Shown here piece after piece: positions 12,224-22,299 of a stretch of DNA of 64,000 nucleotides. The position numbers and the translations under genes were made by a program. Below the pieces are notes generated by a model. It had not been told where the DNA came from. It worked only from the letters and a program-made list of their open reading frames with translations, and did not search any database. The stretch comes from Hypomyces perniciosus (Eukaryota; Ascomycota; Sordariomycetes; Hypocreales; Hypocreaceae). Location of the stretch: contig SPDT01000004.1 in assembly GCA_008477525.1 (NCBI GenBank), positions 3,720,001 through 3,784,000 on the forward strand, read 5' to 3'. Position 1 is the stretch's first letter. The number at the start of each line of letters is the position of its first letter.

Positions 12224-15200
12224 GGCTGATGTAGATGATAGATTAAAAGAAATAAGATGGCAAAACAAGAACTGATGATGAGAGTGATGAGGAGTGAAAG
12301 CATCCAGGTTGTGAAGGGGATCTCGCCAGATATACTATCCAGTTCTCGACACGAGATAAGGGAAGTGACGGCAATCGCCAGCCACATACACCATCGGTGC
12401 AGCAACAGTGTCATCATGACCCAATGACTCAGGGCAGGAATGAGAGGAGCAGATACTCGAACCGAGATGAGACTCCGAGTTCCAGAGGTCTGTGAGCGAG
12501 ATCTAACTGCAGCGCCACACTCGTGGTGTAGGAACAAGCTACATCGGAGCTACGACAGGGGAGTCTCGTGATACGGCCAAGATTCCGGGGGAAGAGGAAA
12601 ATAGCCCGGGTGGTCTGGCGGATGGCGACCGGTCAAAGACAGATCTCCCTCACCGCTGCGGCCCAGAACTTGGGCTACAGTTGCGATACCACCATACCCT
12701 GGTTCAAAGGCATCCCGCTGACTGCTTGGCTGGGACTGACGGGAATGACCGAGACGGGGCAATTGGCGCTGTGCGGCGCTGGCACTGCAACTCTAATATA
12801 CGTACCTGGATTATTTGGTATAAAGACAATTCTCAGGACTTTGCAAATCCTGAAAGATGTCCGTTCCTGTGCGTGTCGATCAAGGAGACGGATCTAGTAA
12901 AAGTTGTCCGATCTGCTAATTCAAGCTGTATCGTTGGTCGTTTGCTGTGTCCGCCCGAAATGTATTTGGCGGGGCACACTTGTTTGGTGGGGCAGGGGCG
13001 GAAAGATATGGGTGGGTGTCTCTGATAACAGATGCACGAGATAAGAGCTTCCCAACACGAAGGGATTAATTCGTATTCGTCAAAAGTTGGCTGGAGGCGT
13101 TGATAAGGAAGAAGAAAGCAGTGAGATTTTGGCTTTCGGGAGGAAGGCTGGGAGGAATTCAGAGAATTATTTTAAGAAGCGGCCGAGGGAGTCGAGTTTG
13201 TGACTGTGGCTGAACAGTTAGCCCAGGAACGAGGTACGATACGACAGGACAGCTCCAGCCTCGGAAAGCTTAAGGAGCCGCCGATACGATAGTGGGATGG
13301 ATGGCAGTGGCAAGGAGCTCCGATGGCTGTGTAATACTCACAATAGTTCCGTTGAGAGGCGTGTGAAACCGTGTTCCAAGCGCAGCAGGCAGGAAAGCAA
13401 GCAGGGAGCCAGGTAGCTGTTGTTGGGGCGGCAGAGGGAGAGGGAGAGAAAGATAGAGAGCTGGAGAGAGGCAACGCAAGACCAGGCGGTGGGTTGGTCA
13501 GGAGTCAATTGGGCGTTGCAGGAAGACCCGATTAGGGATCGAAGAAGGCTGATTGATGCGGATGCTACAGACAAGTCATTGCGCAGGGCAATCAGAAACA
13601 GGGACGCAAACGGCGATGCTTCCCTTAAGTACCTTTGGAAGATAATGCTGTTCGTGACTCTGACTTTTAGTTTTCGCCGTTCTCCAAATGCGTCACTTGC
13701 CAGCCGGTACTGGTGACCTCTGAGCTGCCCCTCCACTGTACGAGTAGTGGGCCAAGGAGGCCCAGAACTGGAGCCCCTGGGTTTTTTGGAGACGGGTACG
13801 TAGATACGTACTGTACAGTGCTAATGGCGGAGTTTTTTGGTTTTTTTTCTCTCTTTTTTTTTTACTAAACGTACGGCTGGGTGCTGGATCGCCTCACGGT
13901 TGGCCTGGCAGTTGAGATGAGAAAAAGGTCATATGACCACAAGAACATGCCAACAGACATGGCAAGAAGATTACGTTGTAATACAATCAGCTGCTACCTA
14001 CCAGGTACGTAATCTTAACTCATCAAAACGAATCCAAAAAAGGGAAGGTTCTGGACAGAAAGACAGCAAAAGTTGCACAGTATCGTTCGTCCTGTACAGG
14101 TATACTTACAATGCCGCAAGATGGGCAATGGGAGAAACAGGCAACTCGCGGCATCGATCATGATCATGACCTCACCCAACCTGCATATGGGTGACTGGTA
14201 TATTACCAAATCGCAACCCTCCGCTAGACCGTAACAGGAAGCAGGAGTGGTCCTGGCGTCTGGTACCTGACCGTTCAGCGATCAGAAACCAGTTTTGGGC
14301 TGCATCCCGCTGACAGTCTTTTTGCGCCGTTGTGCGAATCACAAACTGGTTGTGCTCTGGATTGCAGGGGCGGCTATTCAAGGTTCTGCAGCTAGCAATT
14401 TTTTCTTCACTTTCCCATTCTTTCTGTACTTTCTGTACTCGTACTTCTCGGTATCAAGGTATTTTGGAGTCGGAACTAAGCCTCATTCGTCCCACGTTGT
14501 GTTTTGACTCTTGGCCGTCTATCCTTGCCCGTTCTGCTGCAAGTCATCACCAGACTCGTCTCTGGTCATAAGACGAATGCTGCGGTACATGCGGTTCCCC
14601 TTGTTTCGCCCTTGGGCCTATGTATCTTCAGCGGCCCATTGAGCCACCGCATTGATCGGCTTTCATTCGTATGAGTTGTGTAATGTGATGCCATGCTGAC
14701 GTGCGCCATTTCACAAGATCCTGGGCTCGAAATACTTACCTGGGAGCCGCACAACCGAATGAATCACAAGGGAACAAATTCTTGGACATCTTCTACGAGG
14801 ATAGCACCGGCTCCTGCGGTGTACGGGGTAGGTACTACTTGGCACTATTCGTTGACATTGTCTTCAAGGCTATCAACTCCGATGTATGTACGGAGTACAA
14901 TAGTACCTATTTGGGGTAAAAGTGACATCTATACCTCTTAATATGTATTACGTCGTTTTTTTAATTGTTTCACTTTATTCCTAATGAATCGAATCGTACC
15001 GATGCAAGGCTAAATTGATCAAGTGAAAAAAAGAATACATTGCGCAACGACTTCTTTGCAGACATCTGGTATGTACCTACCCGGGTAGCTGAGCCCTTTC
15101 TCTTCGTCAGGGTAGACAAATTTCGCCTCCAGAAAAGGCCACCTGACAACGCCGCCTCCACAACGCGCGTGGTCTAGTTTGCTTTTTTGTATTTTGTATT

Positions 15201-15388
15201 CTCTACGAGTGCCCGTTCGTCTATACCGCTTCTTCAAAATGCGGTAATTGATACCTTCAAACCACTTAAGCAACAAGCATATCCCCATGGCTAGCAAAGT
15301 AGATACAAGGTACTCATACGAGAGGACTTGTCGATGAGACCAATACTGCGGGTAGCATTGCTCCGTGCCCTAGGAATGCATGTTCGAG

Positions 15389-15405
15389 TACTCCGTACTC
15401 CGTAC
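15389..15405. repeat. two-step 7-bp ladder of the TACTCCGTAC motif
   Basis: Two exact 10-mers overlap by three bases and run on into CGTAC. This is the same arrangement as at 8230, about 7 kb away. Confidence 0.85.
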
Positions 15406-15937
15406 GTACAATGCAACTTCCACTAGGTGTTCAGCCATGGCCCCATTCAACAAACCCGGATACAGGTCCCGAAGAAATGCTCCTTGCTCCCGTTTGGCGA
15501 GACCCAACGACATATGCGGGGGGGTTAGCAGTCGTACTACTCCGTACAAGCATCGAATTGACACCTCGCCTGTCTGGCAGGACGGATAGCGGGCCAATCG
15601 ATAGGCGTAGTTGACCACGAGGTACAATACAGGCATGATATGGTGAAATGGCCTTTCCAATGTGCGACACGAGCCAGATTGCGTGGCACTTCATCTCAGT
15701 TGAAGATTTTTCTCAACCCCTTACGAGTATTTAGGTACCTCGCTGTACGGAGTACAACGCACAATGTATACACTGAAAATCAGTTACCCAACTGGAACCT
15801 TTCCCCAAGGAAAGCCAATAAACGCATGGAATATTTTGGAAATAATTCGACGGCTAGGATCTATTCAGTAACTAAACAATGCCACTTGCACTTCGTACAT
15901 ACATACATACATACGCATATGTACGGCTCGGGCTGTG

Positions 15938-15978
15938 GAGGCCCCACCTCCGGTCCCCCGTTGGAGGAGGGGCGGCCT
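15938..15978. repeat. GC-rich imperfect inverted repeat
   Basis: GAGGCCCCACCTCC is followed after a short GTCCCCCGTT-like spacer by GGAGGAGGGGCGGCCTC, which can pair with a few mismatches. It stands out as GC-rich in an otherwise AT-leaning gap. Confidence 0.5.
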
Positions 15979-18900
15979 CATCGGCTGACCCCACCAAAAT
16001 GGAGAGCCGATGGCCGGCAGCCCCGAAAGACCATTTCTATTACCCCCAGGTTTCTCAGCCTGCCGTTTTCATTACCCCCAGTTTACATGATGGCGCAGAA
16101 ACGGAGGGTCCCAACTGTTGGACGGCCATTTCCATCTTGGTTTTTACATTCTTGGTGCTGAAACCCTCTTCTTAATTGCTCTGCTGCCTACGGATACTAA
16201 TACTGTGCATATACTACTTCGTAACTAGTATGCATCTCCTGCTTGTTATGCATTGTATCTGTAGTTACTTTGTGAAACATCCAGCCAACCATAGCCCGCT
16301 ATGCGAGCCACGGAATGATTTCCAACTGGATCTTTCTCTTCACCTACAGAACTAATACATGCATATATTGTAGTACACACATACAGCTCGAGGCTATTGC
16401 CTGAGTGGGCTCGGTTTCCGTGACTCATGCAAGGATCTCCAACTATTACCTCCACAGTCTCAAATCTCCCTTGAGCAAAACCCCCCCTTTTGGAGAAAAG
16501 AGCCCAAAGTCGGGGCAACACAACACTATCCTACGAGTACCACTTAGTACTTCGTAGCATGTACATACGAGCGGGCATGGATGGATATGCATACCTGCTC
16601 GTATGGAAGCAATCCAGAAACACGCCCGCCCGTCCAATCGCAACATCCTTGGCAAAACCACCGCTGTGGCCACGTCTTAGCAAATCGTTTCGACCCTGCC
16701 TGCACCTGCACCTGCACCCCGCTTCCTTTCTCTCGCCCAGCTATCTATTCCTTGCCCGCCTAGGGGGGCGTGTGTGTGGCTCTGTAAAGCCCCAGTCCAG
16801 TCCACCGTCGGCACTGTATCATCACGAGGACGGCAGAAAAAAAAAGGGCGAATGCTTCAAAACAAATCTTGCAATGTATGTACGTATTACTACTACCGGT
16901 CGTTTTTTTGCTAGTCACGATGGTCGTGCAATGGCCTCTTTTCCCCAGGTTTTTACGTACAAGTTTACTTCGTAAAGCACCTCATCTTACCATTTCTGCA
17001 CGCCACGCCACCCACCCCCTTTTTTCGTCCTTCTCTTCCATTCTACGGGTAGTACTGGTCTTGGTAGTACTTTAGTACTAGTAGTATTACAATTAGGTAT
17101 ACGTGCTCCATCGTCTAGACTAGTATTTGCCGTCCCCAGATTTTTTTTCTTAGAAGATATGTAGTGGTGCAAAATTTGGTGAATTTCTATTTTTGTAACA
17201 AACCTGTCCTTTAATGTGGCGTCGGTCCCTGGATGATGCACCGCCACTCCGCGAGCAGACCTCCAAATGCCCCGAGTCTCTTGGGCCCGGCTTGCTTCCC
17301 ACGAAACGCTGTTTAGGCTTACATAACCACTGTTTTTGGGTAATTTTCCGGAGGTTTTAAAGTCTTAGGCCCGGTGAAGGGGCGAGAAGCAATGCTCACC
17401 CGCCGCGGCACCGATACGATTCGGAACATACCCGTGTACGGAGTACTACTCGTCGTTTAGCTATGACTACCTAAGGGGGAGAGCCCTAGGGCGAATTAGG
17501 CTCTTTTTTTGCCCCCTTGTTTTGAAGACATCGTGAAGGTGATCATGGGACCTCGATTCGAATTTCCCAGCCTAAATGACGGCGGTGTGAGTTGAAACGA
17601 ATCCCTTACGAGTACTCTTACTCCCCGACAACTTTTTATGTAAATAATTGGGGTAGTACAAGACGGACACGATGGCAACACTGCGTAATAGTAATACTCC
17701 TTCGTACTCCACAGACACCGGTCGATTCATGTCATGCTTACCATTAGGTCTTGCGTGTATGGGGTACCAGATACCTTACTTTTCGTATGCATGTACATAG
17801 AACCCCAGCTGTCAAACCCAGAAGAATGCAACACTCACTCCCCCCATATCCTGCCGAACCCAACGCTCTTGGGGCCGACCCATGGCATTCGGGTTTTGTT
17901 TTTGTTTTTACACTTCCTCAAGTTTGTGCCAATCTAATTGCCCACAGCGGTGTGCTTAGATAGACACGTGTTTCCTTGGGGTGGTTTTGCCCTTGCGCCA
18001 TGCACGTAGCACGGCATAATAGCCCTTTGCCAAGCTAGTAAGCTGTGCTGAGCGAGTACATACTAGATAATACGGAGTACGAAGAATGCTTTATTGACAG
18101 TAAGCATTGAGTACACGAGGTTTTGGTGCTTCCACAATCATGCCGCTATGACAACGGGCTGACCGAAATACTCGTACTTGGATGCCGGACAAGTTGTGAA
18201 TTTAAAGTCCGACTTTTCTTGACGAGTCGTCCTAACCGGCAGTGGCGGATAGGAATGCAGATAATACTCCGTAGATATTGACCAATGGGTCTATCAACTC
18301 GCCGGGAGATAAGTGTCCGTTATCTGTTGGTCACGAAAGGACCATCCATGTTAATGGCTTTTCCTAATAATAGGAATATGTGGTATGTAGAAACAAGCGA
18401 AGCTCTTATCTTCCGGGCAGAGGTCGAAGTTTTTTATCCCTCTCTAATTGGTTTACGCCTACCCTAATGTTGCCATGTCAATTTGGTAATAATCGTCATT
18501 GTATTGTCAAAGCATGTGGTGAACTTTAGCATCACAAGCCATACCTGGAAATTATCCAACAAATCGAGAAAACCGCCTCGGTCCTTTTTTTTATCATTGT
18601 CTCTTAGCAGAGGGAGATAAGAATGATCTTGAAAGGCCAATGAAGCAGATATCATGTGCGGTAATGACGTTACAGCCTTTCTGACTCATCAGCCAGATTT
18701 CTGCATTTGGCAGGGGACCTAGCGGAGAATCGAGATTAATTATTTTGGGTAGTACCAAAGAATTGTTTTCTTCGTGAGAAGAACACTGACATGGCACAAA
18801 GCATCTAGAGAAATGATTTACGTGATAGCAGATGTTCTTTTTTATCCCATCTCGTTATTCTGGTCCTGGAGCCGTTCGATAGCTGCCTCAAAACCTGCTC

Positions 18901-19302
18901 ACGTGACACTTGCGATATCTTCGGCTAAACCACCAAGATCCAATCCCGGAACATGGATTGCGGGACCTCTGCGAGAACGTCAAAAAATTTGACGCCGAAA
19001 TCGTGACGCCGCATCGCACCGAACAAGTATTGAGGCACTATCGATACTCACTGCCAACCACACACGAGGACTTGGCTTCACACCACGACTCATAATCTCG
19101 AGTCTTGACTTCTCCCTCGGGACTTGAAAGTTTCCGCACAAAAAAGCGCCTTATCGCCACTAGATAGCGATAGCTTTTTGTGGTCATTATATCCCTATCA
19201 GTTTGCGCGCAGGGCATATTCGACAACTTGCTCGGTGGCTACCAAGCTCGTTTCAACGCCAATCTTGCCCTCCCTCATCTAATATCTATATAATCTTTCA
19301 AA

Positions 19303-19827
19303 ATGGTCACCCTCACCGAAGTCGAGGACGAACACTTCCAGAATGTCCAGCCTGGCCCTGAAATGAACGATGAGGACTTCACTGACACTGGTTCGTCCGC
19401 CTCGCTCTAACCCACCCCAAAATCGCATTGATATTGACATGGAACCCCCACAGACTCTGAAATCTCCAACGAGTCCGACTTCGACCCCTTAGAAGAGACG
19501 CTCGCCGACCGTCTATATGCTCTCCGCGACATCATCCCCCCCACCACAAGAGGCTGGGTCTCCAGCCGCGTCAACGCCGTCACCAGCACAGCCTGGAACG
19601 TCATCTCCTTTGGCGGCAAGAGTGCTTGGGTCATCACCACCTCGGCGCTGTTCTTCGGCGTGCCCTTTGCGCTGTCCTTTGCCGAGGACCAGCAACTTAC
19701 TGCCATGGAGCAGGAGTATAACATGCGCCAGACGGGCGGCGAGTTGCTGACTGCTGGATCAGAGCAGAGCACGGCAGACCAGGTTAGTGCTGCTCTGGGA
19801 GAGAACCAGGCCAAGCCTGCGCTGTAA
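19303..19827 (+). CDS. tom22: mitochondrial import receptor subunit TOM22
   Basis: Central receptor and organiser of the outer-membrane TOM translocase. Exons 19303-19390 and 19454-19827 give 153 residues, essentially the length of Neurospora TOM22. The cytosolic part, residues 1 to about 82, is strongly acidic (EVEDEHF, EMNDEDFTDTDSE, SDFDPLEETLADRL). One membrane segment spans about residues 84-105 (SAWVITTSALFFGVPFALSF). A short tail faces the intermembrane space. The 63-nt intron splits an Asp codon and is GT/AG (GTTCGT donor). The weak donor is the only uncertain point, and the frame and the DTDSEISNESD junction support it. Confidence 0.95.
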
Positions 19828-20446
19828 AGAAAGCATGGCGAGGCGGGGTGAGGGGTTTGGCAGGGGGGGTTGGGTGGTGATATATAATGACCGACTTATC
19901 ATGAGGGCCGGCAAAAATGATCGGGGCTGTTGAAATAGACATGCCCCATGCTTGTACAATATCGGGGAAGGGGTGGCACTGTGTCCATGGCCACATACAT
20001 TGCCCACTTTGATGACCATAGTGGCGTGTGGCATGCTTGAGATGCAAAAAGGACATGGAGGGGGCTGTGATATAAAGCGATCTCATCTCCGGGACGGGTG
20101 TATTCACATGTATTCTGTTATGACTAGACTTTGATTCTTGACGATGTACAATGTGAGCATATATCCAGACTTGGACTGGCGCATGTAGATGTATAGCACG
20201 AGACATGGGCCGCCCTTTTTGCTGAATTATATCTCTTTTGGAGGACTTGTTCATGATAGGTTCGTTCTGGTACTGGGTTATTACTATTGAGGACGGGGTT
20301 GTCTTTCACAGCTGCAGGTTTCACTCTCCGCGTATGGGGTACGAGATGACGTGGCTCCAACACTAAGAGTCGTCTTACTCGTCTTACTCGTCTTGCTCCT
20401 CACATCACACTTTACATATCTCGGTCACACTGATATCCAGGTGATA
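19828..20446. other. intergenic region between TOM22 and the deaminase gene
   Basis: It holds the TOM22 3' UTR and the promoter of the next gene, including a short direct repeat of TCGTCTTACTC near 20370. No gene is seen. Confidence 0.6.
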
Positions 20447-21778
20447 ATGGATTACGTAGCTCTTCCGAAAATTGAGGCAAGTTCACACTCATTTCCATAA
20501 TCCCCTTATCCTATATGACTTAGAGAGTGATTTGAGATGTTTCACGTTTATATCCTCGACTGACGCATACAGCAGCTTCATGCTCATCTCACAGGGAGCA
20601 TCTCCCGACAAGCTCTACATGATGTGTGGCTCAGGAAGAAAGCCATAGGGGAAACCGATCTCGAAGATCCTCTAGTCGTAATGCCGGAGGACAAAAATGA
20701 CTATAACCTCATAACGTACACCACCCCCTTCCCCCTCTCATGAACGTCACGCCAACACATATCATAGGTTCTTCCCCCTCTTCAGCAGCTACATATACAA
20801 CCTCCTAACCGACGAATCCTCCATCCGGTACACTACCACCTCAGTCCTGGAATCCTTTCTCGCGGACGGCGTCGTCTACCTCGAACTCCGCACCACCCCT
20901 CGCTCAACCCCCAACCTCTCAGCATCAGAATACATATCCATCCTCCTCTCTACAATCTCCTCCTTCGAAACCTCACACCCCAAACTACACACTCGTCTCA
21001 TTCTTTCCATCGACAGACGTCACACCTTTGAAACCGCATCTTCCATCCTCGCCTTAGCCACCGCCCATCCAGCAGGCGTAGTCGGCATCGACCTCTGCGG
21101 CGACCCAAACGCCCGTCCCAACGGCGAAATATCCATCTTCACGCCTTTATTCCACCAAGCGCGCTCCTCAGGACTGGGCATAACCGTGCACTTTGCCGAA
21201 GCGGAAGCGAGTGCTTCAGCCCTCGAGTTGGAAACGCTACTTAGCTGGCGCCCGCAGCGTCTGGGGCATGTAATCTGGGAAGACGAGCAGACGAAGAAAG
21301 AAATTGCAAAACGGGGATTGTGTCTGGAGTTATGTCTGAGCTGTAACGTCCAGGCAGGGATGGTGAAGGGCGGGTTTGAAGGTCATCATTTTGGAGAGTG
21401 GAGGGATGTGGAGGGAGTGAAGATTTCAATTGCTGTGAGTCCCCCCCCCTTTTCTTCCGCTTTATCCTTCCACTTTATCCTTCCCTTTATTTTCTGTCCT
21501 TTTGTTCTCTGTGTATCTCTCGTAGATCACTTTTGTGGGATGTAATGACAGATTGCGGTGGGTGATGAGAAGGCATATTAGTGAGTGTGTGCTGATAATA
21601 GACTTAGACCGACGACGTGGGCGTCTTTAGAAGTCCCCTGTCGAACGAATACCGCCTCGTTGCCGAACACTTCTGCCTTGATAGAGCTCAGATATGTGCT
21701 CTTGCTAGAGAGGCTATCGATCATATCTTCAGCGGCGAGGAGGAGAAGCAAAGACTGAAGGAAATTATGTGGATGTAA
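20447..21778 (+). CDS. adenosine/AMP deaminase-like protein (ADAL family)
   Basis: Metal-dependent deaminase of the amidohydrolase superfamily. ADAL proteins deaminate N6-methyl-AMP, while classical members deaminate adenosine; the sequence favours ADAL. Exons are 20447-20476, 20576-20715, 20768-21434 and 21608-21778, giving 335 residues. Metal-binding HAHLTG falls at residues 12-17, the catalytic HFAEAE at about 198-203, RLGHVIWED around 224, and TDDVGVF at about 280-286. The first intron has a GC donor (GAG|GCAAGT) and ends CAGCAG; removing it gives LPKIELHAHLTG, as in the family. The third intron is 173 nt and could hide a further splice, although the join matches the family without one. 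The last exon and 3' flank are tandemly duplicated downstream. Confidence 0.9.
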
Positions 21779-21907
21779 TAAATAGCCTTTATCAGCTAAG
21801 AGAGTAAAGGCTTCAGCGCAGAAATATATTTATCTGCGCTAGATTAAGAGTATAAGAATATAGACAAGAAACAATTCTATAGGTTATCTTGAACTGCTTG
21901 TTTTAAA
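21650..21907 (+). repeat. unit 1 of a tandem duplication (deaminase last exon plus 3' flank)
   Basis: The block runs from TACCGCCTCGT inside the last exon to the GAACTGCTTG region after the stop codon. The next unit begins immediately at 21908. It includes a perfect 8-bp hairpin, AGCGCAGA at 21815 and TCTGCGCT at 21833. Confidence 0.8.
21815..21840 (+). other. perfect hairpin in the deaminase 3' flank
   Basis: AGCGCAGA and TCTGCGCT flank a 10-nt AT-only loop, about 36 nt after the stop codon. The downstream copy keeps GCGCAGA at 21999 and TCTGCGC at 22031 with a longer loop. It may act in 3'-end formation or mRNA stability. Confidence 0.5.
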
Positions 21908-22097
21908 TACCGCCTCGTGGCTGAATACTTCCATCTTGATAGAGTCTAGATATGTGCTCTTGCCAGAGAGGCCATCGATCACAAGAGTGACGACTTTGGC
22001 GCAGAAACGAAGGAAATGAATGGTTATTTTTCTGCGCTGAATAGAGTATAAGAATATAGACAAGAGACAATTCCATAGGTCATCTCGAACTGCTTGC
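21908..22097 (+). pseudogene. decayed tandem copy of the deaminase 3' end
   Basis: It is nearly identical in pattern to unit 1. It opens TACCGCCTCGTGGCTGAATA, reads the same peptide frame as the real last exon for about 15 codons, and then meets a TAG where the gene has CAG. An internal stretch is missing relative to unit 1. The GAGTATAAGAATATAGACAA and GAACTGCTTG ends are retained. Differences include several C/T changes in both directions. It lacks the rest of the gene, so it is a relic of a segmental tandem duplication. Confidence 0.8.
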
Positions 22098-22299
22098 TTC
22101 AGGCTCTGCTATTACACGAAGTCATGAACAAGGAGGGGAGAGCAAACGCTCCATCCAAGTCCCAATTTTATCCCCCGAGCATCAATCAACCCATCATCAG
22201 CGTCATTCATTTCATAGCGCATTGTATGCAGCAGCACCCCTTTTTTAAACGCCGAAAATTCAAGCCCCTTCTATTTCATCATGTCTTGCACAAGTCCCA

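Larger units (their letters stand above)
12224..19302. other. 7-kb gene-free block between GDH2 and TOM22
   Basis: The largest gap in the window. All open frames are under about 175 codons, lack recognisable domains and overlap frames on the other strand. The first 1-1.5 kb should be the GDH2 promoter and leader. The rest contains at least six exact copies of the TACTCCGTAC motif, a CATA tract at 15897-15915 and a GC-rich inverted repeat near 15940. I saw no tRNA, transposase or terminal inverted repeats. Confidence 0.6.

Noticed and set aside
12224..12268. Extended N-terminus of glutamate dehydrogenase
   Set aside because: The frame starts at TTG with no ATG; the ATG at 12223 has good context.
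15640..16161. 173-codon frame in the 7-kb gap
   Set aside because: No domain or splice pattern, mixed low-complexity composition, and overlap with another frame.
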